Positions 50,477 to 58,759 of a DNA stretch of 64,000 nucleotides are shown piece by piece. The DNA comes from Chloroflexota bacterium (lineage in GTDB: Bacteria > Chloroflexota > Anaerolineae > CG2-30-64-16), in NCBI GenBank assembly GCA_026389845.1, contig JAPLHB010000102.1, positions 1 to 64,000 of the forward strand, read 5' to 3'. The number at the start of each line of letters is the position of its first letter. Within the stretch, counting starts at the first letter, position 1. The position numbers were made by a program, and so were the translations under genes. The notes below the pieces were generated by a model. That model was not told where the DNA came from. It did not search any database and saw nothing but the letters and a program-made list of their open reading frames with translations.

Positions 50477-51286
50477 ATGAGCCAACTCAACCTCTTCGGC
50501 GATGATACTCCTGCCCCGTCGAGTCTCCACCTCGGCGCCCAGGGCTTCACCTACCCCTCGTGGGTCGGCCCGTTCTACCCACCCGGCACGCCGTCGAGCG
50601 CGTTCCTGGAGCGGTATGCAGCGCAGTTCGGCACCGTCGAGTTGGACACCACCTTCTACGCCATTCCGCGCGCCAGCACAGTCGCGGGCTGGCGCGAGCG
50701 CACCCCCGAGGGCTTCCAATTCGCGGCCAAGTTCCCCAAGAGCGTCACCCACGAGAAGCTGCTGGCAAACTGCGCCGACGAGACGGCCGCATTCCTGGAC
50801 GCCATAACGCAGCTTGACCGCAGGCTCGGCCCGTTGCTGTTGCAGATGCCGCCGTCGTGGAGCGCCGCGGGCCTGGACGCGCTGACCGCGTACCTGGCCC
50901 ACCTCCCCACCGGCTTCCGCTACGTCCTCGAAGTTCGCCATCAGTCATGGCTGCGCCCCGACACACTTCCGAAGCTATTGACTCTCTTGCAGCGGCAAGG
51001 CGTGGCGCTCTGCCTGGTGCAGCACGCGTGGATGCCCGCGCTCGACGAGACCACCGCGCCCTTCGTCTACATCCGCTGGCTGGGCCGCCGCGAAGACATC
51101 CCCGACGACGACTTCTCCCACGTCCGCATCAACCGCGACGCGCAGCTCGACCGCTGGGCCGAGCAGATCAAAGGCTACCTCAAGGCCGGGCTGACCGTCT
51201 ACGGGTACTTCAACAACCACTACCAGGGGCATTCACCCGCGTCGGTGCGGGCGATGCAGGCGCGGCTCGCGGATGCGAGTGTCTGA
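50477..51286 (+). CDS. DUF72 domain protein
   Basis: A 269-residue TIM-barrel-like protein of the YecE/DUF72 family: LGAQGFTYPSWVGPFYPPGTP near residue 17, YAAQFGTVELDTTFYAIPRA, GFQFAAKFPKSVTHEK and FVYIRWLGRR, YGYFNNHYQGHSPAS. Function unknown. GGAGG precedes the ATG. It follows the suf operon behind a hairpin array. Confidence 0.93.
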   Translation: MSQLNLFGDDTPAPSSLHLGAQGFTYPSWVGPFYPPGTPSSAFLERYAAQFGTVELDTTFYAIPRASTVAGWRERTPEGFQFAAKFPKSVTHEKLLANCADETAAFLDAITQLDRRLGPLLLQMPPSWSAAGLDALTAYLAHLPTGFRYVLEVRHQSWLRPDTLPKLLTLLQRQGVALCLVQHAWMPALDETTAPFVYIRWLGRREDIPDDDFSHVRINRDAQLDRWAEQIKGYLKAGLTVYGYFNNHYQGHSPASVRAMQARLADASV

Positions 51287-51403
51287 CCTGTTGGCAACGT
51301 GCCCTCTCCCGCCATCATCAATTCCTCCATCGCGACATACACCATTCCCTGAGCGCCATGCTGCCGTGTCACCGAACACGAAGCAGAGTGATGCCGCGAA
51401 AGA

Positions 51404-51432
51404 TTGCTCGCCGCTCAATTCCGTGCTAGAAT
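51404..51432 (+). promoter_or_regulatory. Promoter of the SHMT-GcvT fusion gene
   Basis: -35 TTGCTC (51404-51409), 17-base spacer, TGC plus -10 TAGAAT (51427-51432). The ATG follows 61 bases later with AAAGGAG. No riboswitch fold is apparent in the short leader. Confidence 0.55.
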
Positions 51433-51493
51433 TGCCCTTGCATATGGGGAATAGAGCACATCGCAAACCCACATCACAAAGGAGTGACCCTCC

Positions 51494-54400
51494 ATGTCCG
51501 ACAACTACTGGGACACCTTCCTCCGCGCCGACATCGGTCTGGTGGACCCCGACACCGATGCGATCATCGGCCACGAGGAGGAGCGCCAGGCCCGCAAGCT
51601 GATCATGATTCCTTCCGAGTCCATGGCTCCGCTGGCGGTGCGCCAGGCGCTCGGCTCGGTCTTCAATAACGTGTATGCGGAAGGCTATCCCCCGCTCCGC
51701 ATGACCCGCGAGGACGAGGAGACGATCCTCGACTTCGATCACGAATTGGCCTACTACCGCCGCTATGGCGACCGGCGCTTCTACAAAGGCGTAGACTACG
51801 TCCATTTCGTCGAGACGCTGGCGCAACGCCGCTGCGCGGACACCTTCGCCAACGAGCGCGTGAATTCCGGCGATATTTATGTCAACGTCCAGCCCCTCTC
51901 CGGCGCGGCGGCCAACTTGGCGGTCTACGACACCGTGGTGCAGGCCGGCGACACCGTCATGGGCATGGATCTCTACCAGGGCGGCCACCTGACCCACGGC
52001 TCCGAGTTCAACTTCTCGGGCAAGCGCTACCACGTCATACCCTACGGCGTCAGTAAGACCACGGGCAGGCTGGACTACGACGAGATTCGCGACCTGGCGC
52101 GGCAATACCGGCCCAAGATGCTGATCGCAGGCTTCACGTCGTACACCTGGGCGCCCGACTGGCAGGCGTTCGCGGCCATCGCCCACGAGGTCGGCGCGCT
52201 GCTGCTGGCTGACATCAGCCACCCGGCCGGCATGGTGGCCGCGGGCGCGTTCCCCAGCCCGGTCGGCATCGCAGACGTGATCACCTTCACCACGCACAAG
52301 ACCCTCTGCGGGCCGCGCGGCGCGGTCATCGTGACCAGCGACGAGGAGCTGGCCCGCCGGGTTGACCTGGCCGTTTTCCCCGGCGAGCAGGGCGGCCCGC
52401 ACCCACAGAAGTTCGCCGCAATGTGCGTGATGTTCAAGATCGCCCAGAGCGCGGCGTTCCGGCAGATGATGTTCGGGATCAAGGAAAACGCCGCGGCGTT
52501 GGCCGATGGACTGGTGAAACGCGGCCTGGGACTGGCCTACGGCGGCACCGACAGCCATTTCTGCATGTTGGACCTCAACAGCGTCACCCCCGGTAGGGGC
52601 GATCCCTTGCGGTCGCCCGTGGCAGGGGCGACCGCAAGGGAATCGCCCCTACGCGGCGAACCGGCGGTGCGCATCCTCGACATGGTGGGCATCGTCGCCA
52701 ACAAAAACACCATTCCCGGCGACACGCAGACCGGCCTGGCGATGGGCATCCGCCTGGGCGCGCCCTGGCTCACCCAGCGCGGATTCGGCCCGGCCGAGAT
52801 GGATCAGGTAGCCGGGCTGATCAACAAGACCGTCACCGCCATCCAGCCGTTCAGCTACATCGGCCTATCGGGCGAACTGCCGCGCGGCAAGATAGACCTG
52901 GACACCTTCGAGGAGATCAAGGCAGGCGTGGCCGCGTTGGCCGCGCAGGGCGCGGCGGAGACGGAGGATCAGGGGACGGGGTATCCGCACTATTACGCGC
53001 TCCGCCCCCCGGCCCCCAATCCTGGGGGAGCGACCACCACCCCCCACAGTTGGGGGGAAGGGGGGGCCTTCAAGGCCGCACACGAGAGCGCTATCTTGCT
53101 CGCCCCGCCGGGCGGCCTGGTGCTCGTCACCGGCGAGCGCGCGGAGCCGGCGCTGGCGCAGATCGTCACCTGCGACGTGGCTGGTCTGGCGCCGGGTCGG
53201 ATGCAGAGCGGCTTCATCCTGGATCGGGACGGCGTGCTGCTCGACGACGTGTTCGTGATGCGTCTGCCGCCGGACGAAGGCGGCCGCGACCGCTTCTTCC
53301 TCCGCACCCACACGGAAAATCACGCCCGCGTGATCGCCTGGCTGCGCGGCCTGGGTGACGGCTACACGCTTTTCGACCCCGCAGACCTGTTGGCGAAGGT
53401 TGAAGGCCCGATCATCGTAGAAGACATCTCCCAGCCCCAAACCTCGGAGGTCTTCGTGCCCCTGGTCGTCCATGGCCCGGCCGGCCTCGATATCGTTCAG
53501 GCGGCTCGGCTGTCGGGCGTCTACGTCTTCGCGGGCAGCCACGGCCACGCCGAGCTGGTCGTGCCCGCAGCCCAGGCGCAGATCGTCAGTGAACGGCTGA
53601 TCGCGGCCGGCGCGACGCCAGCCGGCGAGGAGACCTTCCGGGCGCTACGCGCCGACTCCGGTCTGCCCGACTACAGCCAGTTCCGCGGCTTTGGTCTCGG
53701 TTCGGGCCGGCCGACGGGCCTCGATCTCTATCGCAGCGCGGCGCCCTCCCGCTTCGAGCTGCGCAAGCCCTACTTCGTCGGCCAGCAGGTCCTGGCAGAG
53801 GTGCGCAGTTCCTCTCAGTTCCCTCAGTTCCCTGAGTTTCAGTGGATCGAACCCAAGAACGCGCTCCTCAAGCGCACGCCGCTCTACGAATGGCACAAGG
53901 CGCACACCCGGCACGTCATCCCCTTTGCGGGGTGGGAGATGCCCGTCTGGTACACGGGCGTGCTGGACGAGCACAACGCCGTGCGCCGGGCGGCCGGGCT
54001 GTTCGACGTGGCGCACATGGGTGTCTTCGAGGTGAGCGGGCCGCACGCCATCGAGTTCCTCGACCTGGTCTGCACCAACTATCCGCGCTGGTACGCGCCC
54101 GGCGAGAGCTTCTACAGCTATCTGCTCGACCCCGACGGGGTGGTGATTGACGATCTGCTGGTCTACCGCCGCGGTCGCGACCTGTTCCAGATCGTGGTCA
54201 ACGCGTCGAACGCGGACAAGGACTGGGCCTGGCTCAACGCGGTGAACCGCGGCGAAGTGCTGCTCGATCGCGCCCGGTCTGACCTGCGGGTGCTGCGTCC
54301 GGCCACGATTCGCAACCTGAAAGACCCCGCGGCCGGCCCCGACATGCGGGTTGACCTGGCGCTGCAAGGCCCCGCATCGCTGCCCATCCTGCAAAGCCTG

Positions 54401-55159
54401 ACCGACGATGTCCGCCTGCGGGATCGCCTGGGTCGCGTGCGCAAGACGGGGTTGATCGAGTGCGAGCTGGCGGGGTTCGATCTCATCATTGCGCGCACGG
54501 GCTACACGGGCGAGGATATCGGGTATGAGATCTTCGTGCATCCGGATCGGGCTGTAGCGTTCTGGGAGAAGCTGTTGGAGGCGGGGAAGCCGTTCGGGAT
54601 CCAGCCGACCGGGCTAGCCGCGCGCGATAGCACCCGCACCGAGGCAGGGCTGCCGCTCTACGGCCACGAGTTGGCCGGGCCGTTCGACATCGCGCCGACG
54701 GGCGCGGGGTTCTCCGGCTACGTCAAGCTGCACAAGCCCTACTTCATCGGCCGGACCGCGCACATGGCCCGCGAGGTGACGCGCACCCAGCAGATCGTGC
54801 GCTTCCGCATGAACGAGCGCGGCGTCCGCATGCCCAAGACCGGTGACCCAGTCATCAGCAAGAAGGGCCAGGCGATCGGCTACGTGACGAGCGCCGCGGT
54901 GGACGTGGATGGGATCATCCTGGGCCTGGCCTACGTGGGCAGCCGCTACGCCAAACCAGGCGACGAAATAGGGATCTACGCGCTGCCGCCGAAGCCGCTG
55001 GTGGAGAAGCCCAACAAGGCCGATCTGGCCCCGGGCGACAAGGTCAGCCTGCCCGACGCCGCCACGCTGCTATCGCGCTTCCCCACCCCCGCAGAGCGGG
55101 CCCACTGGCGCGGGCGGCCGGTCACGGGCGCGGCGGCCGCGCCCCAGGTCAGCGAGTAA
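51494..55159 (+). CDS. Trifunctional-looking fusion: serine hydroxymethyltransferase / degenerate GcvT-like / aminomethyltransferase GcvT
   Basis: Residues 1-480 are SHMT: NVYAEGYPP, DADISHPAGMVAAG-like LLADISHPAGM and the PLP Lys269 in TFTTHKTLCGPRG. Residues 530-785 are a diverged GcvT-like module (RMQSGFILDRDGVLLDDVFV, ALRADSGLPDYSQF, RFELRKPYFVGQQVL) lacking folate-site residues. Residues 788-1190 are a canonical GcvT (FAGWEMPVWYTGVLDEHNAV, GEDIGYEIFV, EAGLPLYGHEL, HKPYFIGR). Together they interconvert serine and glycine and run the T step of glycine cleavage via methylene-THF. The gcv operon at 59-62.7 kb lacks gcvT, which this gene can supply. Four repeat-derived insertions are in frame: about 367-387, 504-525, 649-653 and 771-784. 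Confidence 0.92.
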   Translation: MSDNYWDTFLRADIGLVDPDTDAIIGHEEERQARKLIMIPSESMAPLAVRQALGSVFNNVYAEGYPPLRMTREDEETILDFDHELAYYRRYGDRRFYKGVDYVHFVETLAQRRCADTFANERVNSGDIYVNVQPLSGAAANLAVYDTVVQAGDTVMGMDLYQGGHLTHGSEFNFSGKRYHVIPYGVSKTTGRLDYDEIRDLARQYRPKMLIAGFTSYTWAPDWQAFAAIAHEVGALLLADISHPAGMVAAGAFPSPVGIADVITFTTHKTLCGPRGAVIVTSDEELARRVDLAVFPGEQGGPHPQKFAAMCVMFKIAQSAAFRQMMFGIKENAAALADGLVKRGLGLAYGGTDSHFCMLDLNSVTPGRGDPLRSPVAGATARESPLRGEPAVRILDMVGIVANKNTIPGDTQTGLAMGIRLGAPWLTQRGFGPAEMDQVAGLINKTVTAIQPFSYIGLSGELPRGKIDLDTFEEIKAGVAALAAQGAAETEDQGTGYPHYYALRPPAPNPGGATTTPHSWGEGGAFKAAHESAILLAPPGGLVLVTGERAEPALAQIVTCDVAGLAPGRMQSGFILDRDGVLLDDVFVMRLPPDEGGRDRFFLRTHTENHARVIAWLRGLGDGYTLFDPADLLAKVEGPIIVEDISQPQTSEVFVPLVVHGPAGLDIVQAARLSGVYVFAGSHGHAELVVPAAQAQIVSERLIAAGATPAGEETFRALRADSGLPDYSQFRGFGLGSGRPTGLDLYRSAAPSRFELRKPYFVGQQVLAEVRSSSQFPQFPEFQWIEPKNALLKRTPLYEWHKAHTRHVIPFAGWEMPVWYTGVLDEHNAVRRAAGLFDVAHMGVFEVSGPHAIEFLDLVCTNYPRWYAPGESFYSYLLDPDGVVIDDLLVYRRGRDLFQIVVNASNADKDWAWLNAVNRGEVLLDRARSDLRVLRPATIRNLKDPAAGPDMRVDLALQGPASLPILQSLTDDVRLRDRLGRVRKTGLIECELAGFDLIIARTGYTGEDIGYEIFVHPDRAVAFWEKLLEAGKPFGIQPTGLAARDSTRTEAGLPLYGHELAGPFDIAPTGAGFSGYVKLHKPYFIGRTAHMAREVTRTQQIVRFRMNERGVRMPKTGDPVISKKGQAIGYVTSAAVDVDGIILGLAYVGSRYAKPGDEIGIYALPPKPLVEKPNKADLAPGDKVSLPDAATLLSRFPTPAERAHWRGRPVTGAAAAPQVSE
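52593..52652. repeat. Family E inverted repeat inside the SHMT domain
   Basis: Arms of about 26 bases from GTAGGGGCGATCCCTTGCGG to the complementary CCGCAAGGGAATCGCCCCTA. Encodes GRGDPLRSPVAGATARESPL in frame. Other copy in mocA. Confidence 0.9.
53003..53068. repeat. Family B GC-rich double hairpin, copy 3, in the SHMT-GcvT gene
   Basis: CCCCCAATCCTGGGGG and CCCCCCACAGTTGGGGGG hairpins nested in a larger repeat. Encodes PPAPNPGGATTTPHSWGEGG, the same register as in proS and the MDR gene, at the junction of the SHMT and GcvT-like domains. Confidence 0.9.
53440..53453. repeat. ACCTCGGAGGT palindrome in the SHMT-GcvT gene
   Basis: AACCTCGGAGGTCTT encodes QTSEV, the same peptide as the TSEVS units of the MDR protein. 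Confidence 0.6.
53806..53845. repeat. 9-bp tandem repeat (TTCCCTCAG) in the SHMT-GcvT gene
   Basis: CAGTTCCTCTCAGTTCCCTC, AGTTCCCTGAG in frame, encoding SSQFPQFPEFQ in the linker between the GcvT-like and GcvT domains. A larger array of the same unit is at 59200-59282. Confidence 0.85.
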
Positions 55160-55171
55160 GCGAATCGCGTG

Positions 55172-55204
55172 ACGTACGACGCACCTCGGAGGTGCGTCGT
55201 ACGT
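55172..55204. repeat. 33-nt perfect palindrome after the SHMT-GcvT gene
   Basis: Arms ACGTACGACGCACCTC and GAGGTGCGTCGTACGT flank one base. It lies 12 bases after the stop codon and could form a 16-bp stem in mRNA, a likely 3' end or terminator though no T-run follows. Its centre is the ACCTCGGAGGT motif of the MDR insert. Confidence 0.85.
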
Positions 55205-55282
55205 GATCTCTGCCACGGCCAAGAATCGCCAAGAAGCAGAACGCCAACCAACAAGGGCCTCCACTAAGCTCCCCGTGCAAAC

Positions 55283-55326
55283 TTGACTTCCCAGCACGAT
55301 CGTGATAATATGTCGCCATACGACAT
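55283..55326 (+). promoter_or_regulatory. Promoter and PadR-type operator
   Basis: -35 TTGACT (55283-55288), 17 bases, -10 TAATAT (55306-55311). The perfect inverted repeat ATGTCG-N5-CGACAT (55310-55326) overlaps the -10 and is a good candidate for PadR autoregulation. Confidence 0.65.
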
Positions 55327-55359
55327 GTTGTGAAACTACTTATCAATCGAGTCCGTCCG

Positions 55360-55713
55360 ATGAAGCATTCACCAAGCGAACCGGAGTTCCCGCTCACCGA
55401 AACCACATTCACGATCCTGCTAAGCCTCGCGCCCCGGCCTAAGCACGGGTACGCCATCATGAAAGACGTGGAGGAGTTGAGCGATGGCCGCGTCATGCTG
55501 ACTACGGGTACCTTGTACGGCGCGCTCAAGCGATTGCTGGAGCAAGGCTGGATCACGCGAGTCGCCCAGGACGATGAGGCGGAAACGGGCCGGCCGCGCA
55601 AGACCTACGCGCTGACCGACCTGGGGCACCGGATGCTGAACGCCGAGATCGGCCGCATGAAGACGCTGGTCGCGGTCGCCGGCCTGCGCACCGTCCAAGG
55701 AGGCGCGTTGTGA
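55360..55713 (+). CDS. PadR family transcriptional regulator
   Basis: The protein of 117 residues has the PadR winged helix: TETTFTILLSLAPRPKHGYAIMKDVEELS, TGTLYGALKRLLEQGWI and GRPRKTYALTDLGHRML. The ATG at 55360 puts the conserved LTETTF block at the usual distance; a GTG at 55330 lies too close to the operator. It overlaps the next gene by 4 bases (GTGA) and probably represses this operon until a ligand, often a toxic compound, binds. Confidence 0.93.
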   Translation: MKHSPSEPEFPLTETTFTILLSLAPRPKHGYAIMKDVEELSDGRVMLTTGTLYGALKRLLEQGWITRVAQDDEAETGRPRKTYALTDLGHRMLNAEIGRMKTLVAVAGLRTVQGGAL

Positions 55714-56591
55714 GCATCGTACAGCTCGGCGCCGACCTCTACGGCTCACTGATCCGGCTCTACCCGCGGCCCTTCCGCCAGGAGTTCGAGGAGGAGATGC
55801 GGCTCGTATTCTCGATGGCGCTGGTCACCATAGCCCGCGAGGGACCTGGCCGCGTGGCGCCGTTGGTGCTGTGCGAGCTCCGCGACCTGTTGCTCGGCGC
55901 GGCCCAACAGCATCTTCTCGGACGACGAGACGGCCGGCATAGTGCTGAGGGCAGTCACCGCTTCGCGACGTGGGGCGCCTGGGGGTTCGGCAGCGCCTTC
56001 GCGCTCGGCAGCCTGGTGCGATGGATCGCCGCGACATGGTCGCGCGGACAGCCGAACACACATGTCGCTCCCCTCCTGGTCGTGGCCGCGTGGTATCTGT
56101 TTGCCGGAGCCATCGGCGGCGCGATCTTCGGGATGGCCTTTCGATCACGAGATAAGGTCCTGGCCTCGGCCGCAGTGGGCGCGCTGAGCTTCGGTCTCAG
56201 TGTGATTGTGCTGGGCGGCCTGCCGCGGGTCGGCGCCCTGTCCGTGATGATGCCCTGGATCGCCGCTCCCGCGATCGTCGGCGGGCTGGCAGGCACGCTC
56301 GCCGCGCCCACTGGCCGAAGGCGGCAGTCGGCCCTGGGCCTGACGTTGGCCGGGACCTGGACGTGCGGGGTCGGCGTCCTGGGTGGGTTCGCTGTAACCG
56401 TGCTCGTGTGGGGGGCAGCCCAGGCCGTTTGGTCCTACCATGCCGCGTCACTGCTCGACGGCCGAGGGCTGAGCGTGATCGCGTCCGGGCTGCCACACCT
56501 GGTCAACGTTGTGACAGGGCTTCTCAGTGGCGCGCTGCTGGGAAGGGCGATGGAGCGGAAGCTCCGAACAAGCGAGGCGGTCTTTCAGTGA
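55710..56591 (+). CDS. Membrane protein with PadR-associated N-terminal domain
   Basis: The 293-residue protein starts with a soluble region LYGSLIRLYPRPFRQEFEEEMRLVF (about 10-34), a short motif seen at the N-terminus of permeases and membrane proteins encoded after PadR genes, then about six hydrophobic segments. Starts with GTG overlapping the padR stop. Function unknown; probably the membrane partner or target of this PadR-controlled locus. Confidence 0.75.
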   Translation: MSIVQLGADLYGSLIRLYPRPFRQEFEEEMRLVFSMALVTIAREGPGRVAPLVLCELRDLLLGAAQQHLLGRRDGRHSAEGSHRFATWGAWGFGSAFALGSLVRWIAATWSRGQPNTHVAPLLVVAAWYLFAGAIGGAIFGMAFRSRDKVLASAAVGALSFGLSVIVLGGLPRVGALSVMMPWIAAPAIVGGLAGTLAAPTGRRRQSALGLTLAGTWTCGVGVLGGFAVTVLVWGAAQAVWSYHAASLLDGRGLSVIASGLPHLVNVVTGLLSGALLGRAMERKLRTSEAVFQ

Positions 56592-56610
56592 TGTAGCCAA
56601 GAGCAACACC

Positions 56611-58620
56611 ATGGATCAGACCATTGCTGTCGCACCCGCGACAGCAGCAGACTCCATCACGACGCCCGGGCAACCGGAACAGTACACGTTTAGCCGCGTG
56701 CTGACAATCTGGCTCGCGGCGACCTTGCCCATGGCCGTCCTGGCGTGGGGGCTCGCGCCGCTTCTCGTCGGCCGCGTCCCCCTCCCGTCGGCCCTCACCT
56801 TCTCACTCCTGATGATGGTCGGCCTGGCGTGGCAAGCCGCGCTGGGCCTGTGGATCGTCCGCCGGGAGGAGGGCGGCCTGAGTTGGGCTGCGTTCCGCCG
56901 GCGGACGTGGCTGGTCGCGCCGCGCCACCCGCGTACAGACCAGGTGCGACGCCGGTCGTTCGCCTGGGTCTTGCCGGGCTGGCTCATCGGCTTCCTGGTT
57001 TTGACCTTCGGCGTATTCCTCGGCAACACCTTCCTCCGGGACGCGGTCCTCATACGGCTGCTCTCCTGGACGTGGCTCCCGCCCTTCCCATCGCCGGGCT
57101 ACGCGCAGGTCACGGAGCTGGTCAGCCCCGAGTTCGCCGGTCGCTGGTGGCTGCTCGTCCTGGTCGCGGTCGCGTGGGTCCTCTCCCTGGCGGAAGAACT
57201 GATCTTCCGGGGCGTCCTGTTGCCGAAGATGGCCGGCGCCTTTGGCCGGTGGGACTGGGTCGCCAACGCCGGGCTGTACGGCCTCTACCACGTCCACAAG
57301 CCGTGGATGATCCCCTTTCGGTTCCTCTACGGGCTGGTGCTGGCCGGGCCGACTAGGCGCTTCCGCAGCAGTTGGATAGCGGTCGGCATCCGCGGGATAG
57401 AAGGAATTGGGCTGCTGGCGCTCGCGCTGGTGGGGATCATGCTGCCATCCCTGACGACCACGCCGATCCCCGATCTGGCGCAGCCACACGTGACGGCCAG
57501 CCCTCAGCCGCTCGGCTGGTACCGGGGGCCGCTCACCGCGCTCCCCAGGCACACGCCCGGCGCGACGGGGCCTTTCGAGCTAGACCTGCGGGGGTACGAT
57601 CTCTCCGCATTGGATCTCAGGGACGCAACCGATGATCTGCTCTACGTCACCTTCGACAGCCGCACCCTCTGGCCGCCGGCCGAAAGGATGCCCACCGGTT
57701 TTGATCTGGAGCAAATCCTGGCGCTGGGCAGGAACCCTGGGCTGGGCCTGCGCAGTCTTCACGACCGCGGGATCACCGGCCGCGGGGTCGGCATCGCTAT
57801 CGTGGATCAGGCGCTCCTGGTCGAGCACCAGGAATATGCGGGGCAGTTGCGCTGGTACGAGCAGACGAACGACCTGACCATCGAGCCGGCCTCGATGCAC
57901 GGCCCCGCGGTGGCTTCCATCGCGGTCGGCAAGACGGTGGGGGTCGCGCCCGAAGCCGACCTGTATTTCATCGCTGCGACTTTCGATCTCCGCTCCTTGC
58001 CGGCACGCTGTCACAGCGACGCGCAGGCGGTGCGCCGCATCCTGCAGATTAACAGCCAACTGCCGGAGAATCGCAAAATCAGGGTCATTTCCATTTCGAG
58101 CGGCTGGCTGCCCGAGTGGCCTGGATACGCCGACATCGCGGCCGCCCTGGCGGAGGCGAAGGCGGCCGGGCTGCTGGTGATCTGCTCCAGTTGCAACCAG
58201 GCGGATGGCATGTACTTCCACGGCCTGGGCCGGCCGCCGACGGCTGACCCGGATCGGTTCGAGGCGTACGAACCAGGGCTGTTCTGGGCCGGCGACTTCG
58301 CCGAGAATGGCCTGTCGTCCGACCGACTGCTGGTCACCATGGACTCACGCACCCTGGCCAGCCCAACCGGCAAGGACGAGTACGTCTTCTACCGGGAAGG
58401 GGGCTGGAGTTGGGCCATCCCATACATCGCGGGGGCCTACGCGCTCGCCGCGCAGGTGGATCCAACCATCACCCCCGACCGCTTCTGGGCGCTGGCCCTC
58501 CAGACGGGCCGGACGATCGAGATCGGCGGTGGGGCGCAGAAACAGAGCCTCGGCAAGATCCTCGATCCGGTCGCGCTGATTGCAGCACTACAGAACCCAT
58601 CCGCCGCTCCGAGTCGCTGA
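56611..58620 (+). CDS. CPBP intramembrane protease fused to a subtilisin-like (S8) domain
   Basis: Residues 30-280 form a CPBP/CAAX-type membrane protease with about seven hydrophobic segments, EELIFR (Glu195, Glu196, Arg200) and LYGLYHVHKPW (His227, His229). Residues 300-360 are a linker with a pentapeptide-like LRGYDLSALDLRD. Residues 380-660 are an S8 domain with Asp399 (GIAIVDQ), His430 (MHGPAVASIAVG) and Ser600 (GGWSWAIPYIAGAYAL), so all three triad residues are present, though GTSMA is replaced by GWSWA. The start is the ATG at 56611 without a strong ribosome-binding site, 19 bases after the membrane-protein gene. Two unrelated peptidase folds in one chain are unusual; a role in stress-induced membrane proteolysis is inference. 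Confidence 0.85.
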   Translation: MDQTIAVAPATAADSITTPGQPEQYTFSRVLTIWLAATLPMAVLAWGLAPLLVGRVPLPSALTFSLLMMVGLAWQAALGLWIVRREEGGLSWAAFRRRTWLVAPRHPRTDQVRRRSFAWVLPGWLIGFLVLTFGVFLGNTFLRDAVLIRLLSWTWLPPFPSPGYAQVTELVSPEFAGRWWLLVLVAVAWVLSLAEELIFRGVLLPKMAGAFGRWDWVANAGLYGLYHVHKPWMIPFRFLYGLVLAGPTRRFRSSWIAVGIRGIEGIGLLALALVGIMLPSLTTTPIPDLAQPHVTASPQPLGWYRGPLTALPRHTPGATGPFELDLRGYDLSALDLRDATDDLLYVTFDSRTLWPPAERMPTGFDLEQILALGRNPGLGLRSLHDRGITGRGVGIAIVDQALLVEHQEYAGQLRWYEQTNDLTIEPASMHGPAVASIAVGKTVGVAPEADLYFIAATFDLRSLPARCHSDAQAVRRILQINSQLPENRKIRVISISSGWLPEWPGYADIAAALAEAKAAGLLVICSSCNQADGMYFHGLGRPPTADPDRFEAYEPGLFWAGDFAENGLSSDRLLVTMDSRTLASPTGKDEYVFYREGGWSWAIPYIAGAYALAAQVDPTITPDRFWALALQTGRTIEIGGGAQKQSLGKILDPVALIAALQNPSAAPSR

Positions 58621-58659
58621 CGACGGGCGGAAATCGCTGGGTTGAGCAGGGGCCTTCCG

Positions 58660-58694
58660 CGGACGCAGATTTCTTTTCACGACATCTGCGTTCG
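58660..58694. repeat. Small hairpin after the fusion protease gene
   Basis: CGGACGCAGAT pairs with ATCTGCGTTCG across a 13-base loop. It resembles the unit repeat of 5766-5838 and may mark the mRNA 3' end. Confidence 0.5.
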
Positions 58695-58759
58695 CTGCCT
58701 CTCGTTGGATTGAGACGAAGCTTCACTGGACATTTTTTCACCAAGACATAAGGAGCAAA

